A stretch of 5,796 nt of DNA from Nonlabens sp. (GTDB taxonomy: Bacteria; Bacteroidota; Bacteroidia; Flavobacteriales; Flavobacteriaceae): contig JANQTO010000140.1 in assembly GCA_030731685.1 (NCBI GenBank), positions 1 to 5,796 on the forward strand. The letters are read 5' to 3'. A program made the translations under genes and the position numbers. Below the pieces are notes generated by a model that was not told the origin of the DNA, did not search any database, and saw nothing but the letters and a program-made list of their open reading frames with translations. How positions within the stretch are numbered: the first letter of the stretch is position 1; each line of letters starts with the position of its first letter. This document shows, in pieces, positions 1 to 5,796 of the stretch.

Positions 1-27
1 TGGATATCCATAGGGTGAAGATAGTAG

Positions 28-49
28 TTTGCACGCTTTCGCGAAAGCG
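28..49 (+). repeat. Palindromic repeat with CTTTCGCGAAAG core, copy 1
   Basis: Positions 34-49 form a perfect 16-base palindrome, CGCTTTCGCGAAAGCG. Together with the preceding TTTGCA, 21 bases (28-48) are identical to the reverse complement of 4270-4290 inside dnaE. A shared 21-mer in under 6 kb is not expected by chance. I recall this palindrome as highly repeated in some marine Flavobacteriia, but that is memory, not a search. Here it lies beyond the trxA terminator, either between genes or in the last codons of a plus-strand gene cut by the window edge (open frame 3-65, TAA at 66-68). Confidence 0.75.
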
Positions 50-65
50 GAATCCTAAAAACCGC

Positions 66-99
66 TAAAATAAAAAAGCCCGTTCACAAGGAACAGGCT
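66..99 (-). terminator. Rho-independent terminator of trxA
   Basis: Read on the minus strand, 99-91 (AGCCTGTTC) pairs with 85-77 (GAACGGGCT) in a 9-bp stem with one G-U pair and a 5-base loop. A run of six T and then a further T-rich stretch follows. It starts 24 bases after the trxA stop. On the plus strand the stem is followed by a mixed TA sequence, so termination in that direction would be weak. Confidence 0.85.
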
Positions 100-122
100 C
101 TAGTATATATTTGATTTGACTC

Positions 123-443
123 TTAGTTAAGCAGCGCGTCAATCGCGTCAGTATAAGCGTTCTTAGGAGCAACGCCCACTTGACGTCCTACAACCTCGCC
201 ATTCTGAAAAACAAGAACGGTTGGAATGTTACGCACGCCATATTTTGCTGCAAATTCTTGATTTGCATCTACGTCTACCTTGCCCACAATGGCTTTACCG
301 TCATATTCTGTAGCAACCTCATCAATGATAGGTCCTACCATGCGACATGGTCCACACCATGCTGCCCAAAAATCTACAAGTACTGGTTTATCGCTATTGA
401 GAACTGTTTGTTCAAAGTTTGCGTCTGTTATCTCTATTGCCAT
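123..443 (-). CDS. trxA: Thioredoxin
   Basis: This is a 106-residue classical thioredoxin, a small cytoplasmic disulfide reductase that is recharged by thioredoxin reductase and reduces target proteins such as ribonucleotide reductase and peroxiredoxins. The redox motif WCGPC is at 29-33 (C30, C33). The buried Asp (D24, in VDFW), the Lys of KVDVD (K55) and the cis-proline (P74, in NIPT) are all present, and the length is normal. I start at ATG 441-443 (MAIEITD), as in relatives. The frame could open 9 codons earlier at a TTG (468-470), but that codon lies inside the likely -7 promoter box. The gene lies 103 bases after the dnaE stop with no terminator between, so some co-transcription with dnaE is plausible alongside its own promoter. 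It ends in TAA and is followed by a hairpin terminator. Confidence 0.97.
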   Translation of the reverse strand: MAIEITDANFEQTVLNSDKPVLVDFWAAWCGPCRMVGPIIDEVATEYDGKAIVGKVDVDANQEFAAKYGVRNIPTVLVFQNGEVVGRQVGVAPKNAYTDAIDALLN

Positions 444-467
444 TTTAAGTGTTTTAATAATTACATA

Positions 468-494
468 CAAAGTTAGTCAAATCTTGAACCACAA
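468..494 (-). promoter_or_regulatory. Likely trxA promoter (Bacteroidota type)
   Basis: On the minus strand, 475-468 reads TAACTTTG, an exact match to the Bacteroidota -7 consensus TAnnTTTG. A TTG at 494-492 lies 16 bases upstream as a possible -33 element, slightly closer than usual. The box ends 24 bases before the trxA ATG, which leaves a short leader. Transcription was not measured, so the call rests on consensus and position. Confidence 0.55.
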
Positions 495-546
495 CCACTA
501 TCAGCATATTAGACTTGCTTATATCACTATGTAGGTTTATGATATG

Positions 547-1713
547 CTAGGATTCGACTTTATAGGTAATATCCAGACCATCCAGCAAGCCCAACAGCTC
601 GTTTGTAACCTGTACACGCTGTAATCTTGAGGTCATATTCACCGCAATCTTATCGTCATAATCCTTAAGTAGAAAGTCTATACGATGGTCACCTTTATGC
701 TTATCCAAGACTTCTTTAAGCGTTTCTACCTGATTGTTCTCCAGTTCATTAACATTCATCTCTATGATGAGTTTTTTAGCATAGGAACCCATAACACTTT
801 GCAGCTGCTCCATTTTTATAAAGGATAACCTAGGTTCTGTAGGCCTACCTTCTTTATCTCGCCAGCCTGGCGTTACTTTTACCTTGCAGTAAATAAAGGA
901 GTTGGGTATCAGGTATTTTTGAAAAGTGAGGTACTCTTCCTTGAAGATTCTAAATTCAAAAGAGTCTTCATAATCTTCAATGATAAACGAACCCCAACCT
1001 TGATTAGACTTGCTCACGCGATGCTGTGCCTCAGAAATTACACCGCAAAAGTTTAGCTCCATGCCTACCATGCGCTGGTCTATGGACTTGAACGCGCTCA
1101 CATTTGTATTGCAAAAGAATTCCATTTCCTTTTTATAGTCATCTAATGGGTGACCAGATATGTAAATACCCACAACCTCGCGCTCACGCTTGAGTTTTTC
1201 CATGGTTCCCCAATCCTCGCATTGCGGTAATTGTGGCTCTGGAATTTGCACTTCACTAGCATCTCCAAACAAACTCACCTGCGCCGAATTCTCATTTTCC
1301 TGATATTTTGCGCCGTACTTAATTACATGCTCTAAGAAAATCTGGTCGTTATCGCTTTTGTAGAAAAACTGGGCTCTATTTGCTGCTCCCAACCCGTCAA
1401 AACCACCGCTTAAAGCCAATGCTTCAAAGGCTTTTTTACTAGCGTTTCTCAAGTCTATGCGTTTTGCAAAATCAAAAATACTTTTATATGGCCCATCTTT
1501 ACGATTATCTATAATGGTCATAACGGCTCCGTGACCTAATCCTTTCACAGCACCCATACCAAATCGTACAGCACCACGGGCGTTTACTGTAAACTTATAG
1601 TTAGACTCGTTAACATCTGGCCCTAAAACTTCTAGACCCATACGCTTACACTCGTCCATAAACTTGGTGACATCTTTAATGTTATTCATGTTATTAGAAA
1701 GCGTTGCAGCCAT
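547..1713 (-). CDS. dnaE: DNA polymerase III alpha subunit, C-terminal part (after in-frame stop)
   Basis: This 388-codon frame is the same reading frame as the upstream dnaE part, separated from it only by TAG plus four codons (P-A-E-F). The opening MAATLSNNMN continues the conserved PAEFMAAVxSNNM segment, so the ATG is probably an internal Met codon of a full-length gene. In local numbering, residues 1-70 finish the fingers and join the next domain. Residues 75-109 resemble the helix-hairpin-helix region. QVSLF at 145-149 fits the internal beta-clamp-binding motif (E. coli QADMF). KREREVVGIYISGHPL (175-190) is typical of DnaE, residues about 213-300 fit the OB fold, and 310-388 form the C-terminal domain. 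No frameshift or further stop is seen. If translated alone it would need re-initiation 12 bases after the TAG; there is no Shine-Dalgarno site, as is common in this phylum. It ends in TAG. Alternatively it is expressed only as part of a 1450-residue protein, or is a remnant. Confidence 0.85.
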   Translation of the reverse strand: MAATLSNNMNNIKDVTKFMDECKRMGLEVLGPDVNESNYKFTVNARGAVRFGMGAVKGLGHGAVMTIIDNRKDGPYKSIFDFAKRIDLRNASKKAFEALALSGGFDGLGAANRAQFFYKSDNDQIFLEHVIKYGAKYQENENSAQVSLFGDASEVQIPEPQLPQCEDWGTMEKLKREREVVGIYISGHPLDDYKKEMEFFCNTNVSAFKSIDQRMVGMELNFCGVISEAQHRVSKSNQGWGSFIIEDYEDSFEFRIFKEEYLTFQKYLIPNSFIYCKVKVTPGWRDKEGRPTEPRLSFIKMEQLQSVMGSYAKKLIIEMNVNELENNQVETLKEVLDKHKGDHRIDFLLKDYDDKIAVNMTSRLQRVQVTNELLGLLDGLDITYKVES

Positions 1714-1725
1714 AAACTCTGCCGG

Positions 1726-1728
1726 CTA
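1726..1728 (-). other. dnaE: In-frame TAG interrupting dnaE at a conserved Tyr codon
   Basis: The minus strand reads Leu-Lys-Ala-Asn-TAG-Pro-Ala-Glu-Phe-Met-Ala-Ala. In DnaE proteins this segment is LKA(H/N)YPAEFMAA, with Tyr near residue 778 of the E. coli protein by my recollection of that sequence. A single change of TAT or TAC to TAG explains the break. Frame is kept across it: 1057 codons before, then TAG, four codons and 388 codons make 1450. There is no intein, insertion sequence or indel at the site. The base change also creates the sequence GCCGGC directly across the codon. Confidence 0.9.
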
Positions 1729-4700
1729 ATTTGCTTTTAAATAAGCAGTCTGATAGCCTATCCATGCATAACAGGTCGAGTGCGATTTGTTAAATGCATA
1801 CGATGCAAACGCTTCCCAGTCTTTCCATACCTTTTCTAAAATGGTACGGTCGTGACCGTTTGCCTCACCAGCATCTAGAAACTGTGGTTTCATTTTTTGC
1901 AGCGTAGACATTTGTTTTTTACCCATGGCCTTACGCAATACGTCAGCATCACCTTTAGAAAAATTTGCAAGCTTTTGAGATAAAAGCATCACCTGTTCTT
2001 GATAAACGGTAATACCGTATGTCTCTTTCAGGTTATCTTCCATGGCAGGTAAATCATAGACGATTTCCTTCACGCCGTGCTTACGGTCTATAAAATCTGG
2101 TATGTATTCAATAGGTCCAGGACGGTATAATGCGTTCATGGCGATAAGGTCAGCAAACTGTGTAGGTTTGAGGTCACGCATGTATTTTTGCATTCCGCCG
2201 CTTTCATACTGAAAAATACCGACGGTCTCACCACGTTGAAAAAGCTCATAGGTTTTCAAATCGTCTAGCGGTATGGTTTCTATGTCGATATCTATCTCGT
2301 GACGTTCCTTAATAATGGCAATAGTATCTTTTATTTGGCTCAAGGTTTTTAAGCCCAAAAAGTCCATTTTAAGTAAACCAGCGCTTTCCACAACATTGTT
2401 GTCAAACTGCGTCACATAAAGATCAGAGTTTTTTGCAGTGGCAATAGGAACATAGTTTGTAAGCGCACCAGGAGTGATAATAACACCACAGGCATGAACT
2501 CCCGTATTCCTTACCGAACCCTCTAAAATAACAGCTTGCTTCAGCATCTCTGCAACTTGGTCTGTACCGTTTGCAAATGCTCTAAGTTCCATCACGTTAT
2601 CAACCTCATCACTACGGAAAGCGCCACGCACCTCATTATCTTCCAGCCCAAATATCTTTTTAAGTTTGGCAAAATCGGGAATGAGCTTTGCAACGTGGTC
2701 TGCCTGATTAAGTGGTAAATCGAGCACTCGTGCGGTATCACGTATGGAAGATTTTGCAGCCATGGTACCGTAGGTTACGATTTGCGCTACCTGGTCAGCT
2801 CCGTATTTATCAATAACGTAATCCATGACCTTTCCACGATTCTCGTCATCAAAATCAATGTCTATATCGGGCATAGAAACACGGTCAGGATTTAAAAAAC
2901 GCTCAAAAAGCAGGTCATAATGTATAGGGTCTACATTTGTAATCCATAAACAATATGCAACCTCAATACCAGCTCCTGAACCACGACCTGGCCCTACGGC
3001 AACACCCATTTCTCGAGCAGCTTTTATAAAATCCCAAACGATAAGAAAATAACCTGGGTAACCTGTCTTTTCAATGGTTGCCAGCTCAAAATCCAGACGC
3101 TCCTGGATTTCTGGAGTAATATCGCCATATCGTTTTTTTGCACCTTCATAGGTAAGGTGTTTAAGGTAGGCGTTTTCACCGTTTTTAGTGTCGTTTGTAG
3201 CATCTGTAACATCTACAAACTCTTGTGGTATATCAAATGCAGGTAGCAATACATCACGAGCAAGTTCGTAAGCCTCTATTTTATCTACAAGTCCACTTAT
3301 GTTAAAAATGGCCTCGGGTAGGTCTTTAAAAAGCTGCTTCATTTCCTGCCCGCTTTTAAAGTAGTACTCCTGATTAGGCAATCCATAACGGTAACCACGG
3401 CCACGACCTATGGGCGTTGCCTGTTTCTCGTTATCTTTTACACACAGTAAAATGTCGTGTGCATTTGCATCTTCCTTGTGTATATAATAGGTGTTATTTG
3501 ATGCAACCATTTGCACATCGTGCTTACGTGCAAGTTGTATCAAAAACTCGTTTGCGCGGTCTTCATCTTCCTGGCCGTGACGCATAAGCTCGACGTAAAA
3601 ATCACCGCCAAATTGTTCTTTCCACCATAGAAAAGCATCTTCTGCTTGAGATTCTCCTTCATTTAAAATTTTAGACGGCACCTCTCCGTACATATTGCCT
3701 GTAAGAACGATGAGCCCTTCTTTGTAGGTCTCGACCGTCTTTTTATCGATACGTGGCACATAGTAAAAACCTTGTGTATATGCGAGGCTGGCCATTTTGG
3801 CAAGGTTGTGATAGCCTTCTTTATTTTTTGCTAGGATTACGGTTTGGTAACCATTGTCCTTGCGCGTGCGGTCCAGCATGTCCTCGCACACCTGGAATTC
3901 GCAACCTATAATTGCTTTTAGCGGTTTTTTATCCTGCTCATTTTCACCTGCGGCAAGTGTTGCATTATATGAGTTTACAGCACGTATGAACTCAAACGCA
4001 CCCATCATGTTTGCATGGTCAGTCATGGCGACGGCAGGCATATCGTTTGCAACGGCAGCATTTACAAGGTCTTGCACGCTGGCGGTAGATTGTAATATGG
4101 AAAACTGACTGTGGTTATGCAAATGTGCAAATGGTGCCTCACTGAGTTCATCCAAATTTTCGCGTATTTCTTCTTTAGAAAGCCCTGGTGTTGAACTCTT
4201 TTGCAGCTTACCAGATGCTTTTTTAAGATTTACATGCGTTATCGCTATGGGTTGGATTGTTTCTGGGTTGCTTTCGCGAAAGCGTGCAAAGTATCCATCA
4301 CCAACTTTTAACTGACTTTGTGTAAACTCTTCTCTTCTTATGAGTTCCAAAAAACAACGGGTCGTAGCAGCAACGTCAGCAGTGGCATTGTGCGCCTCGT
4401 CAAAAGGTACGTTGAACAGAAACTGGTGCAGCTCTGTCAAGGTAGGCAGTTTAAACTTACCACCACGACCACCGGGCAATTTGAGCATTTGCGCCGTGTG
4501 CTCGGTACAGGTGTCCAGTACGGGAAGTTTTTGCAAGTTATTTGCCAGTTGCAGGCGCTCAAACTCGGCACCCGTGACGTTTAAATCAAATTTAAGGTTC
4601 TGACCGACCACAAAAGTGGTCCTTGAAAGCGCTGTGTTAAACTTTTCAAGTACCGTAGCCAGTGGCAATCCTTGGTCTTGAGCAAGCGCGGTAGAAATAC

Positions 4701-4899
4701 CGTGGATACGTTCTGCATCATAGGGAATATCAAACCCGTCTGGTGTTATCAAATAATCCTGATGCTCCACGAGCTGCCCCATGTCGTCATGAAGCTGCCA
4801 CGCAATTTGAATCACTCGAGGCCAGTTGTCTACATCTGTAAAGGGAGCATCCCATCGTTTAGGTAGTCCAGTGGTTTCGGTGTCAAAAATTAAGTACAT
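1726..4899 (-). CDS. dnaE: DNA polymerase III alpha subunit with fused exonuclease, N-terminal part
   Basis: This is the catalytic part of the replicative polymerase, 1057 codons ending in TAG. Residues 1-190 form a DnaQ-like DEDDh 3'-5' exonuclease, presumably proofreading: FDTETTG gives D6 and E8, NLKFD gives D105, and HNATAD gives H170 and D175. Residues 191-255 are a linker carrying the CTTTCGCGAAAG repeat (coding ARFRES). The PHP domain starts at HLHNHS (259-264). The palm has GPGRGSGAG (636-644), PDIDIDF (677-683) and D846 in KMDFLGL. The fingers follow, with YRPGP (925-929), RKAMGKK (989-995) and FNKSHS (1036-1041). The ATG at 4897-4899 fits the MYLIFDTETTGL start known in flavobacteria. 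The C-terminal fingers, clamp-binding motif and OB fold are missing from this piece and lie in the next frame, so this fragment alone should not be a processive polymerase. Transcription may continue into trxA. Confidence 0.93.
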   Translation of the reverse strand: MYLIFDTETTGLPKRWDAPFTDVDNWPRVIQIAWQLHDDMGQLVEHQDYLITPDGFDIPYDAERIHGISTALAQDQGLPLATVLEKFNTALSRTTFVVGQNLKFDLNVTGAEFERLQLANNLQKLPVLDTCTEHTAQMLKLPGGRGGKFKLPTLTELHQFLFNVPFDEAHNATADVAATTRCFLELIRREEFTQSQLKVGDGYFARFRESNPETIQPIAITHVNLKKASGKLQKSSTPGLSKEEIRENLDELSEAPFAHLHNHSQFSILQSTASVQDLVNAAVANDMPAVAMTDHANMMGAFEFIRAVNSYNATLAAGENEQDKKPLKAIIGCEFQVCEDMLDRTRKDNGYQTVILAKNKEGYHNLAKMASLAYTQGFYYVPRIDKKTVETYKEGLIVLTGNMYGEVPSKILNEGESQAEDAFLWWKEQFGGDFYVELMRHGQEDEDRANEFLIQLARKHDVQMVASNNTYYIHKEDANAHDILLCVKDNEKQATPIGRGRGYRYGLPNQEYYFKSGQEMKQLFKDLPEAIFNISGLVDKIEAYELARDVLLPAFDIPQEFVDVTDATNDTKNGENAYLKHLTYEGAKKRYGDITPEIQERLDFELATIEKTGYPGYFLIVWDFIKAAREMGVAVGPGRGSGAGIEVAYCLWITNVDPIHYDLLFERFLNPDRVSMPDIDIDFDDENRGKVMDYVIDKYGADQVAQIVTYGTMAAKSSIRDTARVLDLPLNQADHVAKLIPDFAKLKKIFGLEDNEVRGAFRSDEVDNVMELRAFANGTDQVAEMLKQAVILEGSVRNTGVHACGVIITPGALTNYVPIATAKNSDLYVTQFDNNVVESAGLLKMDFLGLKTLSQIKDTIAIIKERHEIDIDIETIPLDDLKTYELFQRGETVGIFQYESGGMQKYMRDLKPTQFADLIAMNALYRPGPIEYIPDFIDRKHGVKEIVYDLPAMEDNLKETYGITVYQEQVMLLSQKLANFSKGDADVLRKAMGKKQMSTLQKMKPQFLDAGEANGHDRTILEKVWKDWEAFASYAFNKSHSTCYAWIGYQTAYLKAN
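4270..4290 (-). repeat. Palindromic repeat with CTTTCGCGAAAG core, copy 2, inside dnaE
   Basis: Positions 4270-4283 are the perfect 14-base palindrome GCTTTCGCGAAAGC. Read on the minus strand, 4290-4270 equals 28-48 of the plus strand over 21 bases. It encodes F-A-R-F-R-E-S at about residues 204-210 of DnaE, in the linker between the exonuclease and PHP domains. That is a place where extra sequence would be tolerated. Confidence 0.75.
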
Positions 4900-4923
4900 A
4901 GGTGATTCAATGTGGTGATGTAC

Positions 4924-4949
4924 GTATTCAAAATATTGAATATGAATAC
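4924..4949. repeat. Nested AT-rich inverted repeat in the dnaE leader
   Basis: GTATTCA (4924-4930) and TGAATAC (4943-4949) are perfect 7-base inverted arms around a 12-base spacer. A second TGAATA (4937-4942) gives an alternative, tighter pairing with 4925-4930. The site lies 25-50 bases upstream of the dnaE ATG, so it could be an operator or a leader hairpin. AT-rich DNA produces such repeats easily, and no regulator can be named. Confidence 0.4.
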
Positions 4950-4983
4950 ATTAAAATAAATAGTTGTTGCAGTGCTAGAAATT

Positions 4984-4991
4984 TAAAGATA
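4984..4991 (-). promoter_or_regulatory. Candidate -7 box for dnaE
   Basis: The minus strand reads TATCTTTA, one base off the Bacteroidota TAnnTTTG consensus, about 85 bases before the dnaE ATG. There is no clear TTG at the expected -33 spacing; only a TTT run about 21 bases upstream could serve. A second, poorer candidate is TATTTTG at 4935-4929, one base short of the consensus. Either could drive dnaE. Confidence 0.3.
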
Positions 4992-5048
4992 GGGCATTGC
5001 GCTCCTTTTTGAAAACGGAGTTATGAACAAAATGAGATTATTTTGCAT

Positions 5049-5076
5049 AAAAAAAGCTCGCTGGAAGCGAGCTTTT
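5049..5076 (-). terminator. Rho-independent terminator of the DUF2383 gene
   Basis: AAAAGCTCGC (5052-5061) and GCGAGCTTTT (5067-5076) form a perfect 10-bp stem with a 5-base loop. On the minus strand the GC-rich part is followed by seven T. It lies just after the stop codon at 5098-5100 and separates that gene from dnaE. The stem is symmetric enough to act weakly on the plus strand, but no plus-strand gene is seen here. Confidence 0.88.
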
Positions 5077-5097
5077 AATTATTGAAAAAGAGGTTAT

Positions 5098-5544
5098 CTA
5101 CCAATCTTTTTCTAAAGTTTCAACGCTGTTTAATGCGGAATGAATACGGTCTCTGTGAGATGAAATCACGTTGCGTATAGATTGCGGTACTTCGTTATCG
5201 TTGATAATTTCATTATAATTTTCTAATGCTGCCTTCTCGCCTCTTATGGCTTCTTCCAGCACAGCCTCATCATTATTAGAACTGAACGTTGATTTCACGT
5301 TCATCCATGCCCTATGAGCATCGCCTGCGAGTGAGGTTCCTTTTTCTGGCTTTTCACCTAAGTTAGTAATTTCATTTTTTAGTTCATGACCGAAGTTGTA
5401 ACGCTCTTGTGATTGTGTGTCGAAAAAGCCTTTTAATGCTGTACTTTTTACTTGCTCCTTAGCTTCTTTATAACCAGCCTCAGCATCATAGTTCTTTTCT
5501 AAAAGTTCGTTTAATTTTCCTGCAATTTGTTCTGAATAGCTCAT
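5098..5544 (-). CDS. DUF2383/PA2169-family four-helix-bundle protein
   Basis: This 148-residue protein has no signal peptide or membrane segment. It is almost wholly helical, with likely helices at about 3-32, 34-62, 90-115 and 119-144, and a Gly/Pro-containing loop (62-75) in the middle. Sequence pattern and length fit the PA2169/DUF2383 family, which belongs to the ferritin-like superfamily. Residues that could act as ligands in such a fold are spread over the helices, for example E47, H53, E98, E103, H130 and H135, but I cannot show that it binds metal. The biochemical role of the family is not settled. The start ATG at 5542-5544 follows an A-rich stretch, usual for this phylum, and the gene ends in TAG. 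It is a single-gene unit with its own terminator and no visible link to dnaE. Family assignment is from recalled patterns, not a search. Confidence 0.85.
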   Translation of the reverse strand: MSYSEQIAGKLNELLEKNYDAEAGYKEAKEQVKSTALKGFFDTQSQERYNFGHELKNEITNLGEKPEKGTSLAGDAHRAWMNVKSTFSSNNDEAVLEEAIRGEKAALENYNEIINDNEVPQSIRNVISSHRDRIHSALNSVETLEKDW

Positions 5545-5574
5545 GTTGTTTTTCTTTAGTTGTTAATGATGATA

Positions 5575-5582
5575 CTAAGATA
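5575..5582 (-). promoter_or_regulatory. Weak candidate -7 box for the DUF2383 gene
   Basis: The minus strand reads TATCTTAG, one base off TAnnTTTG, 30 bases before the ATG. A TTA lies 19 bases further upstream as a poor -33 element. This is the best match I see in the upstream region, but the support is slight. Confidence 0.25.
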
Positions 5583-5796
5583 CACAGCTAGTTAGGTAAC
5601 GTAATGCCGTTTAACAAGGGTTTAAAAGAAGTTTGGGACAGGTTTAAGAAAAATCCTACTTTCCGAATCTTGTTCCTTAAATAATTTAACAATTACCAAT
5701 AGTTCTAAATGAAAAAGACCTTGGATTTGTAGTTATTCTTTAAGGTGCACAAGGATTTCTGTAACTTTTAAACCTTTAAATCACCAAGTGTATGAT

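Noticed and set aside
3..68. Plus-strand open frame ending in TAA at 66-68, possibly the tail of an upstream gene
   Set aside because: It has only 21 codons, passes through the palindromic repeat, and shows no recognisable protein. Two minus-strand frames are open here too, so it cannot be supported.
444..470. Nine-residue N-terminal extension of thioredoxin from a TTG codon
   Set aside because: Known thioredoxins start at the MAIEITD-like position, and the TTG is part of the TAACTTTG promoter box.
1681..1731. A stem-loop around the TAG acting as a recoding signal
   Set aside because: Only 4-base pairings (AGCC/GGCT, GCAG/CTGC) are seen near the codon, and they overlap each other. That is too weak to support programmed readthrough.
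1726..1830. A split intein at the dnaE break, as in cyanobacterial DnaE
   Set aside because: The protein is conserved DnaE sequence right up to the stop and immediately after it. There is no room for intein residues, and the break is about 23 residues past the cyanobacterial split point.
3024..3212. A 62-codon minus-strand frame inside dnaE
   Set aside because: It is out of frame with the conserved polymerase sequence, has low-complexity composition, and is best read as a frame shadow.
4318..4603. Plus-strand open frames opposite the exonuclease domain of dnaE
   Set aside because: They lie fully antisense to clearly conserved coding sequence, overlap each other, and resemble no known protein.
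5677..5689. TTAAATAATTTAA palindrome upstream of the DUF2383 gene
   Set aside because: It is a short, purely AT sequence in AT-rich noncoding DNA, and such palindromes are common by chance.

Overview
The window looks like chromosomal DNA from a marine-type member of the Flavobacteriia (Bacteroidota). The evidence is a DNA polymerase III alpha subunit with a DnaQ-like exonuclease fused to its N-terminus, a TAnnTTTG-type promoter box ahead of trxA, start codons preceded by A-rich DNA rather than Shine-Dalgarno sites, and two copies of a CTTTCGCGAAAG palindrome that I recall as abundant in some marine flavobacterial genomes. All supported genes lie on the minus strand. The genus cannot be fixed from the sequence alone.

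Layout from high to low coordinates, which is the direction of transcription. 5545-5796 holds no convincing gene. 5098-5544 encodes a 148-residue four-helix-bundle protein of the DUF2383/PA2169 family, closed by a strong hairpin terminator at 5049-5076. 4900-5048 is a leader with weak promoter candidates and nested inverted repeats. 547-4899 is the replicative polymerase gene dnaE. 123-443 is thioredoxin trxA, with its own promoter box at 468-475 and a terminator at 66-99. Bases 1-65 hold one palindromic repeat and perhaps the tail of a plus-strand gene.

The most striking observation is that dnaE is cut by one in-frame TAG at 1726-1728. It falls exactly where the conserved Tyr of the '(H/N)YPAEFMAA' segment should be. 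The frame continues unbroken on both sides, and 1057 + 1 + 4 + 388 codons give 1450, the size I expect for a flavobacterial DnaE. As written, the gene yields a 1057-residue N-terminal piece (exonuclease, PHP, palm, thumb, most of the fingers) and a possible 388-residue C-terminal piece (helix-hairpin-helix, clamp-binding motif, OB fold, C-terminal domain) starting at an ATG 12 bases after the stop. The polymerase is essential, so the choices are a base-call or assembly error, a very recent nonsense mutation, stop-codon readthrough, or a two-piece polymerase. An error or recent mutation is the simplest reading. Genome-wide TAG reassignment is unlikely, because dnaE itself and the DUF2383 gene both end in TAG at the expected protein lengths.

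Functionally the window pairs replication (dnaE) with thiol redox balance (trxA) in one direction of transcription and no terminator between them. The upstream DUF2383 gene is a separate unit.
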